A stretch of DNA of 64,000 bases from an uncultured Dehalococcoidia bacterium (GTDB lineage: Bacteria; Chloroflexota; Dehalococcoidia; Lucifugimonadales; UBA3495): NCBI GenBank assembly GCA_958296445.1, contig OY282565.1:3707570-3771569 (forward strand), read 5' to 3'. Both the position numbers and the translations under genes were made by a program. Within the stretch, counting starts at the first letter, position 1. Each line of letters starts with the position of its first letter. The notes below the pieces were generated by a model. The model was not told the DNA's origin and did not search any database. It saw only the letters and a list, made by a program, of their open reading frames with translations. Shown in pieces: positions 49,785 through 58,898 of this stretch.

Positions 49785-51095
49785 ATGAACGGCCCGGCCC
49801 CCGTCATAGCGTCATTGCGCCACTGCGCCATAGCGTTCTTGCGCCGCGCCGCCGTCGCCGCGCTGCTTGCGGCGGTGGCGGCCGTCGCCGTCGCCGCCTG
49901 CGGCTCCCAAACCGCCACCCCGGCGCCCTTGCCAACCCCCACGCCCGCCGTCGCCCCCACCCCCGCGGCCTTCCAGCCCGCCGCAATGCCCGGCGACACC
50001 GGCGTAACCCCCGACGGCATCCTGTTCGGCCAGTCGGCGGCCTTCAGCGGCCCGGCCCGGGAGTTGGGCCTGAATATGCGCTTGGGCATCGAAGCCGCCT
50101 TCGCCGAAGCCAACCGGGCCGGCGGCGTCCACGGACGCCAGCTTTCCCTGATTTCCCTCGATGACGCCTACGAACCCGAAGCCGCCGCCACCAACAGCCT
50201 CAACCTCATCCGCGAAGGCGTTTTCGCCCTCATCGGCGAAGTCGGCACCCCCACCTCCCGCTCCGCCACCCCCGTCGCCGCCGACGCCAGCGTCCCCTTC
50301 GTCGCCCCCTTCACCGGCGCCGCCTTCCTCCGCGACCAAGACTGGAGCAACATCGTCAACCTGCGGGCCTCCTACAACCAAGAAACCGAGGAAATGGTCG
50401 AGCGTTTCACCACCGACCTAGGCATCGAAAGAATCGCCGTTCTCTACCAAGACGATTCCTTCGGGCGGGCCGGCTACAACGGCGCCCTAGCCGCCCTCAA
50501 ACGGCGCGATATGGAACCCGTCGCCGTCGGCCTCTACCCCCGCAACACCACCGCCGTAAAGACCGCCCTGCTCGACCTCGGCAAAGGCCGACCCCAAGGC
50601 ATCATTATGGTCGGCGCCTATGACCCCATCGGCGAATTTATCCTGTGGGCCAAGGAAACCAAACTGGTTGACGCCGAATTTATCACCATATCCTTCGTCG
50701 GCTCCAACGCCCTGGCCCAAAAACTTGGCCCCCAAGGCGAGGGCGTCTACGTCACCCAGGTCGTCCCCTTCCCCACCGACGCATCCCTGCCCGTGGTGGC
50801 CTCCTACCTCGACGCCCTTGCCGACTTCGACCCGGACGCCGCCCCCGGCTTCGTTTCCTTCGAGGGCTATCTCGCCGGGCGGCTGGCTATCGCCGGGCTG
50901 GAGCGCTGCGGGCCCGACGTCACCCGAAACTGCTTCCTAGACAGTCTGCTCCACGGCGGCAATTTCGACATAGACGGCTTCCCCCTCAGCTACGCCGACG
51001 GCGTAAATCAAGGCTCCGACCGCGTGTTCCTAACCGTCATCGGAGACGACGGCCAGTATCATCCCATCGAAAGACTGTACGAAACCGGCAACTGA
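49785..51095 (+). CDS. ABC-type branched-chain amino acid/amide binding lipoprotein
   Basis: A 436-aa periplasmic-binding-fold type I protein. A lipobox (VAVAAC, Cys39) follows a longer than usual N-terminus and precedes a Pro/Thr/Ala spacer. The domain reads TPDGILFGQSAAFSGPARELG, then NRAGGVHGRQLSLISLDDAYEP and RIAVLYQDDSFGRAGYNGALAAL, typical of Leu/Ile/Val- and urea-binding proteins. No permease or ATPase genes are adjacent. Instead it lies between an anti-sigma-type ATPase and a membrane histidine kinase, which suggests a sensory rather than transport role. Confidence 0.87.
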   Translation: MNGPAPVIASLRHCAIAFLRRAAVAALLAAVAAVAVAACGSQTATPAPLPTPTPAVAPTPAAFQPAAMPGDTGVTPDGILFGQSAAFSGPARELGLNMRLGIEAAFAEANRAGGVHGRQLSLISLDDAYEPEAAATNSLNLIREGVFALIGEVGTPTSRSATPVAADASVPFVAPFTGAAFLRDQDWSNIVNLRASYNQETEEMVERFTTDLGIERIAVLYQDDSFGRAGYNGALAALKRRDMEPVAVGLYPRNTTAVKTALLDLGKGRPQGIIMVGAYDPIGEFILWAKETKLVDAEFITISFVGSNALAQKLGPQGEGVYVTQVVPFPTDASLPVVASYLDALADFDPDAAPGFVSFEGYLAGRLAIAGLERCGPDVTRNCFLDSLLHGGNFDIDGFPLSYADGVNQGSDRVFLTVIGDDGQYHPIERLYETGN

Positions 51096-51188
51096 CGAAA
51101 CCGGCGCCGAACCCGGCAACCGAAACCCGCCGCCCGGCGCAAACCGGCCGCCCCGAAACCTCAAATCCAACCGTTGCGGGAAACTGGT

Positions 51189-53366
51189 ATGGACTTGATA
51201 AAACGCCTGCTGACGCTCCGTTTCCGCATATCCACCCAGCTTTACGCCGCCTTTGGCGTGGCCGTCGGCCTCACCGTCGCCGCCAGCCTCATCGGCTGGT
51301 TCAGCTTCGCCCGCGTCGGCGACGCCCAGGCCCGGGTCAACGAGCAGAGCGTACCCGAGCTGGAAGCCGCCTTCAGCGTCGCCGAATACAGCAGCGCCCT
51401 CGTCGCCGCCGCGCCACGCCTTACCACCGCCGCCACCCCCGAGGAAGTCAACCGCGTCTGGCAGGAAATCTCCGAAGCCGAAACCGACTTCCAAGAGCGT
51501 CTGGCAACCCTCGAACAAACCAGCCCGGAACGCGCCCAGCGCATCCGAAGCCAGGCCGATGCCATAGAGTCCAACATCGAAACCATCCGCAACAATATGG
51601 ACCCTTCCTTTGCCCTCAGCAGCCGCTCCGACGCCCTGCTCTCCGCAATGGTCGCCCTTCGTACCGAACTGGAGCAGGTTCTCATCCCCGCCGTTGACGA
51701 CGAACTCTTTTTCACCCTCACCGGGCGCAGAGAACTGAACACTCTCATCGCCCCCTACGCCGTTCACTTCTCCGAGGAACAATTCGGCACCTACCGGCAC
51801 CTGTCGGCCCTCCAGGCCGACACCAACATCGCCCTCCAGCAGCTTTCCAGCGTATTCAGCATTTTCGACCCCACCCTAGTGGAAGCCCAAGAAGAGCGGT
51901 TCGAGTCCTCCACCGCCAGCATTGACCGCAACCTAGCCGAGCTGAACAACGCCGACCTAGAAACCCGCCTAGCCCCCCTCTACGCCCGGCTGAACGAGCT
52001 GGGGCTGAACCAGGACGGCGTATTCGCCACCCTGCGAACCAAACTGCAACTCGACGAAGCCCAGCGGGGCTATCTGGCCCTCAGCCGCGAGCAGTCCACC
52101 GCCCTGCTGGTCGAGGTGGACTTGCTGGTTTCCGCCGCCGCCGCATCCGTAGGCGACGCCACCCAGACCTCCTCCCAGGCCATCGCCACCGGCGGCTACC
52201 TCCTGCTGGCTATCAGCGCCGTCAGCATCGGCAGCGCCCTCCTCATTAGCTGGCTGTTCGTCGGACGGGTGCTGCTCCGACGCATCAATATGCTGTCCGT
52301 CCATATGCGCCGCATGGCCGAGGGCGACCTAGAAGACACGGTACAAGTCGAGGGCCGCGACGAACTAGCCGAAATGGCCGCCGCCCTAGAAGTATTCCGC
52401 CACAACTCCCTAGAGGCCCTGCGCCTGAATCTGGTAGAGGAACTCAACCAAGAACTCGAGGGCAAAAACACCGAACTGGAAGTAGTGCTGGAAGACCTCC
52501 AGAAAGCCCAGACCCAAATCGTAATGCGCGAAAAGCTGGCCGCCCTCGGCGAAGTCACCGCCGGCGTGGCCCACGAAATCCGCAACCCCCTCAACTTCGT
52601 CAAAAATTTCTCCGAAGTCTCCGAAGAGCTACTGGTCGAAATGCGCGAAGCCCTAGAAGAAGGCGGCGACACCCCCGACGTATCCCTGATTTCCGACATA
52701 TCCAACGACCTCACCGAAAACTTGGGGCGCATCCGGCACCACGGCGACCGCGCCAACCGCATCGTCCAAGATATGCTGATGATGGGCCGCGACACCGGCC
52801 ACTGGCAGGCCATAGACCTCAACACCCTGCTGGTAGAGCACTCAATGCTCGCCTACCACAGCGCCCGCGCCACCGACCCCGACTTCCAGCTAACCATCGA
52901 GCAGAACCTAGACTCCGACATCGGCGAAGTGCAGGCCATCCCCCAAGACCTGAGCCGCACCTTCCTCAACATCGTCAGCAACGCCTGCCAGGCCACCGAC
53001 GAAAAGCGCCGAGCCCTAGCCGAAGTCGGCATCGGCTTCGAGGGCTACGCCCCCACCGTTTCCCTGAGCACCCGCGGCGACGGCGAAAACGTGGAAATAC
53101 GCATCCGCGACAACGGCCCCGGCATCCCCCCCGACGTGGCCGAAAAGATATTCAACCCCTTCTTCACCACCAAAGCGGCCAACCAAGGCACCGGCCTCGG
53201 CCTAGCCATCACCAGCGACATCATCCGGCAGCACGGCGGCGCCATCCACGTAGAATCCGAACCGGACCAATACACCGAAATGGTCATAACCCTACCCAAA
53301 ACCCCGCCCGACGAAGTACGCGCCGCCTACGGCGACGCCGCCCCAGCCGCCGCAATCAGCGGCTAG
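51189..53366 (+). CDS. Membrane sensor histidine kinase
   Basis: A 725-aa kinase. Membrane helix 1 (YAAFGVAVGLTVAASLIGW, residues about 20-40) and helix 2 near residues 335-360 bracket an all-helical extracytoplasmic domain of about 290 aa. A HAMP domain (MLSVHMRRMAEGDLEDTVQVEGRDELAEMA type), a coiled coil, HisKA with His near residue 461 in GVAHEIRNPLNF, and HATPase_c with IRDNGPGIPPDVAEKIFNPFFTTK and GTGLGLAI follow. The start ATG 51189 has only a weak GGGAA; an in-frame TTG lies at 51174. The upstream binding lipoprotein is a plausible ligand-delivering partner and the receiver-PP2C protein a plausible target. Confidence 0.9.
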   Translation: MDLIKRLLTLRFRISTQLYAAFGVAVGLTVAASLIGWFSFARVGDAQARVNEQSVPELEAAFSVAEYSSALVAAAPRLTTAATPEEVNRVWQEISEAETDFQERLATLEQTSPERAQRIRSQADAIESNIETIRNNMDPSFALSSRSDALLSAMVALRTELEQVLIPAVDDELFFTLTGRRELNTLIAPYAVHFSEEQFGTYRHLSALQADTNIALQQLSSVFSIFDPTLVEAQEERFESSTASIDRNLAELNNADLETRLAPLYARLNELGLNQDGVFATLRTKLQLDEAQRGYLALSREQSTALLVEVDLLVSAAAASVGDATQTSSQAIATGGYLLLAISAVSIGSALLISWLFVGRVLLRRINMLSVHMRRMAEGDLEDTVQVEGRDELAEMAAALEVFRHNSLEALRLNLVEELNQELEGKNTELEVVLEDLQKAQTQIVMREKLAALGEVTAGVAHEIRNPLNFVKNFSEVSEELLVEMREALEEGGDTPDVSLISDISNDLTENLGRIRHHGDRANRIVQDMLMMGRDTGHWQAIDLNTLLVEHSMLAYHSARATDPDFQLTIEQNLDSDIGEVQAIPQDLSRTFLNIVSNACQATDEKRRALAEVGIGFEGYAPTVSLSTRGDGENVEIRIRDNGPGIPPDVAEKIFNPFFTTKAANQGTGLGLAITSDIIRQHGGAIHVESEPDQYTEMVITLPKTPPDEVRAAYGDAAPAAAISG

Positions 53367-53393
53367 ACCCCCAAAAACGCCCGCCCGCCCCGC

Positions 53394-53440
53394 CAAAATC
53401 CCCTCCCCCTCCGGGGGAGGGCTAGGGTGGGGGGCGTCCC
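53394..53440. repeat. Repeat family A, single copy
   Basis: AAAATCCCCTCCCCCTCC with GGGGGAGGGCTAGGGTGGGG repeats the palindromic part of the 159-bp unit at 15.5-16.0 kb. The rest of 53367-53655 holds a TATAAT at 53589-53594 that may serve the ATP-grasp gene. Confidence 0.75.
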
Positions 53441-53655
53441 CCCGCCACCATACCCGCCATTCCCGCAAAAACAGGAACCCAACCCAATCGCCCAAACCAG
53501 ACTCCCTATCCCGTAAACCCCTATAATCCCCAAAATCCCGATTCCGACAAACACCCCACAGAAAAATCCCCAAAACCCCGATACAGTGTATAATACCGCC
53601 AAGCACCCACCCGCCTACGGGCGCAACTCTGGACAACACCGTTACCGGGGGCATC

Positions 53656-55104
53656 GTGGACTTCGACGGCTACCAGCTAGACCCGTCCATTTACGACGAA
53701 ATGTTTCAGCCCGACGGCCAGCCGCGGGAACACGCCCAGCGGCTGTATGACGTCCTGCGTCGGCTGTCCGGCGAAGAACTCGCCAGCATCCAGGGCCGCG
53801 TCAACCGCACCTTCTCCAACGAAAGCATCTCCTTCACCGTCTACGGCGACGCCGAAGCCGAAGAGCGCATCATCCCGGTTGACGCCATCCCCCGCGTAGT
53901 CTCCGCCGCCGACTGGCAGGCACTGGAAACCGGCCTGACCCAGCGCATACGCGCCCTCAACTACTTCCTCGAAGACATATACGCCGAAGCCCGCATCATA
54001 GACGACGGCGTTATCCCCGAAGACCTCATTCGGGAATGTCCCCAATACCGCGAGGAAATGCGCGATTTCTCCCCCCCCCTCGGCGTTTGGGCCGCCATCT
54101 GCGGCACCGACCTCGTCCGCACCAACGACGGATTCCGCGTGCTGGAAGACAACCTGCGCGTCCCCTCCGGCGTGTCCTATATGATTGCCAACCGCAAGGC
54201 CGCCAAAATCAGCCTCCCCCGCCTCTACCGCAGCTCGCGCGTGCGGGAAGTCGAAGGCTACGGCGCCGCCCTCCAAGCCACCCTCCAAGAACTCGCCCCC
54301 GGCGGCAAGCCCAACCCCACCATCGCCCTGCTCACCCCCGGCGTCTACAACTCCGCCTTCTACGAGCACGTGTTCCTCGCCCGCGAAATCGGCTCCGAAC
54401 TGGTAGAGGGCCGCGACCTAGTAGTCCGCGACGGCTTCGTCTATATGCGCACCACCGAGGGCCTCCGCCAAGTAGACGTAATCTACCGCCGCATTGACGA
54501 CGATTTTATAGACCCCCTAGTATTCCGCCCCGACTCGCTCCTAGGCGTCCGCGGGCTGATTGACGCCGCCCAGTTGGGCAACGTCACCCTCGCCAACGCC
54601 CCCGGCACCGGCGTAGCCGACGACAAAAGCGTCTACGTCTACGTCCCCGATATGATTCGCTACTACCTCAGCGAAGAACCCCTGCTCCAGAACGTAGAAA
54701 CCTACCTCTGCCGCCGCCCCGAAGACCTAGAATACACCCTGGACAACCTAGCCAACCTAGTAGTCAAGCAAGTCGGCGGCTCCGGCGGCTACGGAATGCT
54801 CATCGGCCCCCACGCCTCGCCCGACGAGCGCAACGAATACGCCAAAGCACTGCGAGCCGACCCCGCCGGATACATCGCCCAGCCCGTCCTGGCCCTGTCC
54901 CGCTCCCCCTGCCTCATAGACGGCGCCTTTGAGCCGCGCCACGTAGACCTCCGCCCCTTCATCCTCAGCGGACGCCGCCCCCGCATCGTCCCCGGCGCCT
55001 TCTGCCGCGTAGCCCTACGCCGCGGCAGCCTAGTAGTAAACTCCAGCCAAGGCGGCGGCGGCAAAGACCTATGGGTGCTGGAAAACGACCCGGATTCCCC
55101 CTAA
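53656..55104 (+). CDS. Circularly permuted type 2 ATP-grasp protein
   Basis: A 482-aa protein of the DUF404/DUF407 (CP_ATPgrasp_2) family. GVWAAICGTDLVRTNDGFRVLEDNLRVPSGVSYMI contains the acidic/Asn motif for ATP-Mg. LVVKQVGGSGGYGMLIGPHAS is the permuted Gly-rich loop. GAFEPRHVDLRPFIL, FCRVALRRGSLVVNSSQGGGGKDLWVL follow at the C-terminus. It starts at GTG 53656. The next gene encodes its usual partner, an alpha-E protein. The family is predicted to make peptide or amide bonds in an unknown compound; a transglutaminase that often completes the set is absent here. Confidence 0.9.
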   Translation: MDFDGYQLDPSIYDEMFQPDGQPREHAQRLYDVLRRLSGEELASIQGRVNRTFSNESISFTVYGDAEAEERIIPVDAIPRVVSAADWQALETGLTQRIRALNYFLEDIYAEARIIDDGVIPEDLIRECPQYREEMRDFSPPLGVWAAICGTDLVRTNDGFRVLEDNLRVPSGVSYMIANRKAAKISLPRLYRSSRVREVEGYGAALQATLQELAPGGKPNPTIALLTPGVYNSAFYEHVFLAREIGSELVEGRDLVVRDGFVYMRTTEGLRQVDVIYRRIDDDFIDPLVFRPDSLLGVRGLIDAAQLGNVTLANAPGTGVADDKSVYVYVPDMIRYYLSEEPLLQNVETYLCRRPEDLEYTLDNLANLVVKQVGGSGGYGMLIGPHASPDERNEYAKALRADPAGYIAQPVLALSRSPCLIDGAFEPRHVDLRPFILSGRRPRIVPGAFCRVALRRGSLVVNSSQGGGGKDLWVLENDPDSP

Positions 55105-55130
55105 ACAAAAAAATTCCGCCATCCAACAAA

Positions 55131-55412
55131 TATCTGTCATCCGACAAATATCTGTCATTCTGAGCAAAGCGAAGAATCCCACCCTGGGCAGTGAGACCCT
55201 TCCCTTCGCTCAGACCGACAACCCGCCCGTCATTCTAAGCAAGCTACCTGTCATCCTGAGCAAATGCCTATCATCCGACCAAATATCTGTCATCCTGAGC
55301 AAAGCGAAGAATCCCACCCTGGGCAGTGAGACCCTTCCCTTCGCTCAGACCGACAACCCGCCCGTCATTCTAAGCAAGCCACCTGTCATTCTGAGCAAAG
55401 CGAAGAATCTCA
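55131..55412 (+). repeat. Tandem copies of the CTGAGCAAAGCGAAGAATC element
   Basis: Three cores (55154-55179, 55289-55314, 55385-55410). The first two are parts of direct repeats with a 135-bp period, each continuing CACCCTGGGCAGTGAGACCC and TTCGCTCAGACCGACAAC. They fill the gap between two functionally linked genes. An upstream extension of the next ORF into this repeat is spurious. Confidence 0.8.
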
Positions 55413-55450
55413 CCTTGGAAGGCGACAAAGAACTCTACCCGGAGGAACCT

Positions 55451-56425
55451 ATGCTTTCCCGCACCGCGCAAAGCCTCTACTGGATGGGCCGCTACCTAGA
55501 GCGGGCCGGCCACCTCTGCAGCCTGCTCCGCCTCCAATCGGAAGCCCTAGTAGACCGTCCCATACGCGAAATCCATTTCGGCTGGAACCGCATCTACCGC
55601 AGCGTCCGGCGCGACCCGCCCGGCGGCCAAGTAGACCTGTTCGGCGACGAAGAATTCGCCCTGGCCGACTCCTTCGCCCTAGCCGACGACCTGACCTTTG
55701 AGCGCTCCAATTCCGGCTCAGTGCTGAGCTGCTTCGCCCAGGGCCGCGAAAACGCCCGCCAGATGCGCCACTCCATCAGCCCCGAAGTCTGGACTTACCT
55801 CAACGCCGCCTACCAGCGACTCCAACAGCAGGATCTGGTACAAGTCTGGAGCGGAGAACCCCGCAGCTTCTACGCCGCCACCGCCGCCGAAATAACCTCT
55901 TTCGTCGGCCTAGCCGAGTCCACTATGTACCACGACGAAAGCTGGATCTTCCTGCAACTGGGCCGCCACATCGAGCGCGTCCAATGCGCCGCCGGGCTGA
56001 TACTATCCCAGATCGAGCTGTGCCAAACCGGCGAAGAACTCTACGAAGCCGACTGGACTTCCCTCCTCCGCGTTTTCCACGCTATGGAAGTCTACAACCG
56101 CGCCTACAGCGCCGAAGTCCTACCCGGCCAAGTGCTCGACTTGCTGGTAGCCGACCCCCTCCTCCCCGGCTCCCTCTCCCGCTGCGTCAACCTAGCCTCC
56201 GCGGAAATCGACTCCATCGGACGCGGCCCCCGCGCCCACTCCAGCCGCGCCGTCCAGCGCCTAACCGGCCGCCTAACCGCCCTCATAAACTACGAATGGC
56301 CCGACCGCGAAGACCGCGAAGACCTCCTCCGCGAAGTACACGAATACTCCGGCGAACTCCACCACCTAATAACCGCCGCCTATTTCGAATACCCCATCCA
56401 AGAAACCGCCCCACCCCGCCGCTAA
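55451..56425 (+). CDS. Alpha-E domain protein (DUF403)
   Basis: A 324-aa all-helical protein. The N-terminal signature MLSRTAQSLYWMGRYLERAGHLCSLL, the inner SFALADDLTFERSNSGSVLSCFAQGRENARQMRHSISPEVW and ESWIFLQLGRHIERVQ define the alpha-E family. ATG 55451 follows GGAGG. It pairs with the upstream circularly permuted ATP-grasp protein, with which it is fused or adjacent in many genomes; both are thought to take part in one uncharacterised biosynthetic step. Confidence 0.92.
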   Translation: MLSRTAQSLYWMGRYLERAGHLCSLLRLQSEALVDRPIREIHFGWNRIYRSVRRDPPGGQVDLFGDEEFALADSFALADDLTFERSNSGSVLSCFAQGRENARQMRHSISPEVWTYLNAAYQRLQQQDLVQVWSGEPRSFYAATAAEITSFVGLAESTMYHDESWIFLQLGRHIERVQCAAGLILSQIELCQTGEELYEADWTSLLRVFHAMEVYNRAYSAEVLPGQVLDLLVADPLLPGSLSRCVNLASAEIDSIGRGPRAHSSRAVQRLTGRLTALINYEWPDREDREDLLREVHEYSGELHHLITAAYFEYPIQETAPPRR

Positions 56426-56850
56426 CCCCCGCCATTCCCGCTATCCACCTGTGTCGTCCCCGCCATTTCCCCCGCCCATAGCCATCCGCCATTGAGAAAA
56501 CTGCGAAATCACTTCCGCCGCCTGTCATCCCAATCAAATACCTGCCATTCTGGCCGTCTGTCATCCCGAGCAAATACCTGTCATTCTGACCGCCCAACTG
56601 TCATTCTGAGCAAAGCGAAGAATCTCACCTTGGGGCAGTGAGACCCTTCCCATCGCTCAGAGTGCCAAAGGGCAATTTCGCAACCTAATCTACCCGCAAC
56701 CCCCGCCGTCAACCCGCCATCCCCGCAAAAGCGGGAACCCACGGGGCGGCAAGAACGTCAACCCCGCCCCGGCAACCATCCAATCCCCACCTTCCCCGGA
56801 ACAACGGGGCAAGCCGAAAACGCCGCAAGCCAACGCCCCCCCAAAAAAAC
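56426..56850. other. Intergenic region between convergent genes, filled by repeats
   Basis: No gene is seen. It contains a TIR-bounded element at 56494-56686 and a family D fragment near 56727-56745 (ATCCCCGCAAAAGCGGGAA). Confidence 0.6.
56494..56686 (+). repeat. TIR-bounded repeat element, complete copy
   Basis: The left terminus is GAGAAAACTGCGAAATCAC and the right terminus GGGCAATTTCGCAAC. The core CTGAGCAAAGCGAAGAATC lies at 56600-56625, preceded by several degenerate CTGTCATTCTGA units. Confidence 0.75.
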
Positions 56851-57768
56851 CTACAACTGCCGCAACCGAGGATCCAGCCGGTCCCGCAGCCAGTCCCCCA
56901 GTAGATTAAAGCCGAACACCGTAAGCATTATCGCCAGCCCCGGCCACAGCGCCACCCACCACGCGCGGATAATAACCTCCCGCCCATCCGCCACCATCAG
57001 CCCCCACGCCGGCGTCGGGCGCGAAAGCCCCACCCCCAAAAACGACAGCCCGGCCTCCAGCAGAATAACGAACCCCACCTGCAAAGTAGCCAGCACAATC
57101 AGCGTATTGGTAATGTTAGGCAGCACGTGCCGCAACATTATCCGCACATCCGACGCCCCCGAAACCCGCGCCCGCGAGATATAATCCTGCGTCCGCACCG
57201 ACAAAGTATCCCCCCGCACCTGCCGACAATAAATAGACCACAACAAAGCCCCCACCACAATTATCACCGTGCGAAAGCTCGGATCCAGCACCGTCGCCAG
57301 AGTCAGCGCCAGCAACACCGGCGGAATGGACAGCGAAATATCCACCAGCCGCATAATCACCGAGTCCACCAGCCCGCCGTAATACCCTGCGATAATGCCC
57401 AGCGTTACGCCGATGGTACCGGCAATGGCGATGCCAATACCGGCGATGGTGATGGACACCCGCGAGCCGTAGATAATGCGCGTTAAAATATCGCGCCCGG
57501 TCAAATCCGTGCCTAGAATATGCTGCCAAGTGCCTCCGGCGAACACCGGCGGCTCCAGCCGCCCCCGGATTCCCTGCGGCGAATCCAGCGGGCCGTAGGG
57601 CGTGATAACCTCGGCGAATATCGCCGGTATCACCAGCACCAGCAGCAACAGGAATACCGGAAACTTGGGCAGCCGCCGCGCCATCCCCATCAGGCGCAGA
57701 GCCCTTACGGCGGCTTGCGACGCTTTATTCAGCGTGGTTTCGGGTGCGGGGCGCAGTTCAACGGCCAT
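56851..57768 (-). CDS. ABC transporter permease, DppC/OppC type
   Basis: A 305-aa inner-membrane permease. The N-terminal cytoplasmic arm and first helix (KFPVFLLLLVLVIPAIFAEVI) precede the HILGTDLTGRDILTRIIYGSRVSI motif found in DppC/OppC proteins. Five more helices follow with the EAA loop RARVSGASDVRIMLRHVLPNI. It is the last gene of the SBP / DppB / DppC operon, 33 nt after DppB. No ATPase gene follows, so ATP-binding subunits must be encoded elsewhere. Confidence 0.93.
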   Translation of the reverse strand: MAVELRPAPETTLNKASQAAVRALRLMGMARRLPKFPVFLLLLVLVIPAIFAEVITPYGPLDSPQGIRGRLEPPVFAGGTWQHILGTDLTGRDILTRIIYGSRVSITIAGIGIAIAGTIGVTLGIIAGYYGGLVDSVIMRLVDISLSIPPVLLALTLATVLDPSFRTVIIVVGALLWSIYCRQVRGDTLSVRTQDYISRARVSGASDVRIMLRHVLPNITNTLIVLATLQVGFVILLEAGLSFLGVGLSRPTPAWGLMVADGREVIIRAWWVALWPGLAIMLTVFGFNLLGDWLRDRLDPRLRQL

Positions 57769-57801
57769 TCTTGCGATTGCTCGGCATCTCTTTATTTCCG
57801 C

Positions 57802-58728
57802 CTAGCTCGAAGCGTAGCGGATGCGCGGGTCAAGGTATGCGTACAGTATGTCAACCACGAAGCTGGAAAAAACGAAAATCCCGGAAAACACCAGCACCAA
57901 TGCCTGTATCAGCTCAAAATCGCGCGACAGCACCGACTGGAACGCCAGCAGGCCGGTTCCGGGCCAGTTGAACACCGTCTCAGTGGTCACCGAGCCCGTC
58001 AAAGTCACCGCCGCGATAACCCCGAAGTAAGTCAAAGGCGTCAACGCCGCATTCCGCAGGCAGTGCTTCCAAACCACCTTCCACTCGGAAACGCCCTTAA
58101 TCCGGGCCAGCTTCACATATTCGCTGTCCAGCGTTTCCAGCATCGCCGACCGCACCAAGCGCGTGATAGCCGCAATTTGGAACGACCCCAGTGTAATCGC
58201 CGGCATAATGAAATGCTTGATACCGCCCGTTCCGCTGGTGGGCAGCCAGCCAAGCTGGACGGCGAAAATCCACATCATCATCAGCCCCATCCAGAAGTTA
58301 GGCACCGATTGCCCCAGCAAAGCCAGCACCTTGGACGAGGAATCAAAGGGAGTATCCCGCCGCACTGCGCTCAACACCCCCAGCGGCACGCCGATGCCGA
58401 TAGCCAGCAACAACGAAACCCCGGCCAGATACAGGGTGGCGGGCAAGCGTCTTATCACCGCGCCGCCTGCCCCCAGCTCCGGGTACTTGATCGACTCGCC
58501 CAAATCCCCCTGAAGGACATTCCCCATATAGACGCCGTACTGGACTACCAGCGGCCTGTCCAGCCCTAGCCGCTGCTGAAGCCGCTCATAATCCTCCGCC
58601 GTGGCGTCCAGCCCCAAAATCATCGTCGAGGGATCGCCGGTGAGCCGGCTCAATCCAAAGACAATAATGGTGACGGCCAACAGGGCAATAAGCCCTTGAG
58701 CAAACCTTATGGCAATATAACGTTGCAT
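57802..58728 (-). CDS. ABC transporter permease, DppB/OppB type
   Basis: A 308-aa permease. It opens RYIAIRFAQGLIALLAVTIIVFGLSRLTGDP, the standard DppB start, with six helices and the EAA-type loop EYVKLARIKGVSEWKVVWKHCLRNA. The NFWMGLMMMWIFAVQLGWLPTSG segment is typical of the family. ATG 58728. It lies 170 nt downstream of the binding-protein gene and 33 nt upstream of the DppC gene. Confidence 0.93.
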   Translation of the reverse strand: MQRYIAIRFAQGLIALLAVTIIVFGLSRLTGDPSTMILGLDATAEDYERLQQRLGLDRPLVVQYGVYMGNVLQGDLGESIKYPELGAGGAVIRRLPATLYLAGVSLLLAIGIGVPLGVLSAVRRDTPFDSSSKVLALLGQSVPNFWMGLMMMWIFAVQLGWLPTSGTGGIKHFIMPAITLGSFQIAAITRLVRSAMLETLDSEYVKLARIKGVSEWKVVWKHCLRNAALTPLTYFGVIAAVTLTGSVTTETVFNWPGTGLLAFQSVLSRDFELIQALVLVFSGIFVFSSFVVDILYAYLDPRIRYASS

Positions 58729-58898
58729 TCCAAACGCCGGAAAAACCCTTACAGCATTAGCGGGAACCGGGGACAGTCTCCGGTTCCCGCCGAATCGGAA
58801 TCAGCCCGGGCTTGCCGGAAGCTGCCGCCTCCGCCGTTAGCCCTCAGCAAGTCTGTATCAATGCGCCCGGCCAACCGGGCCAACTGCGGCCCAGCCCC

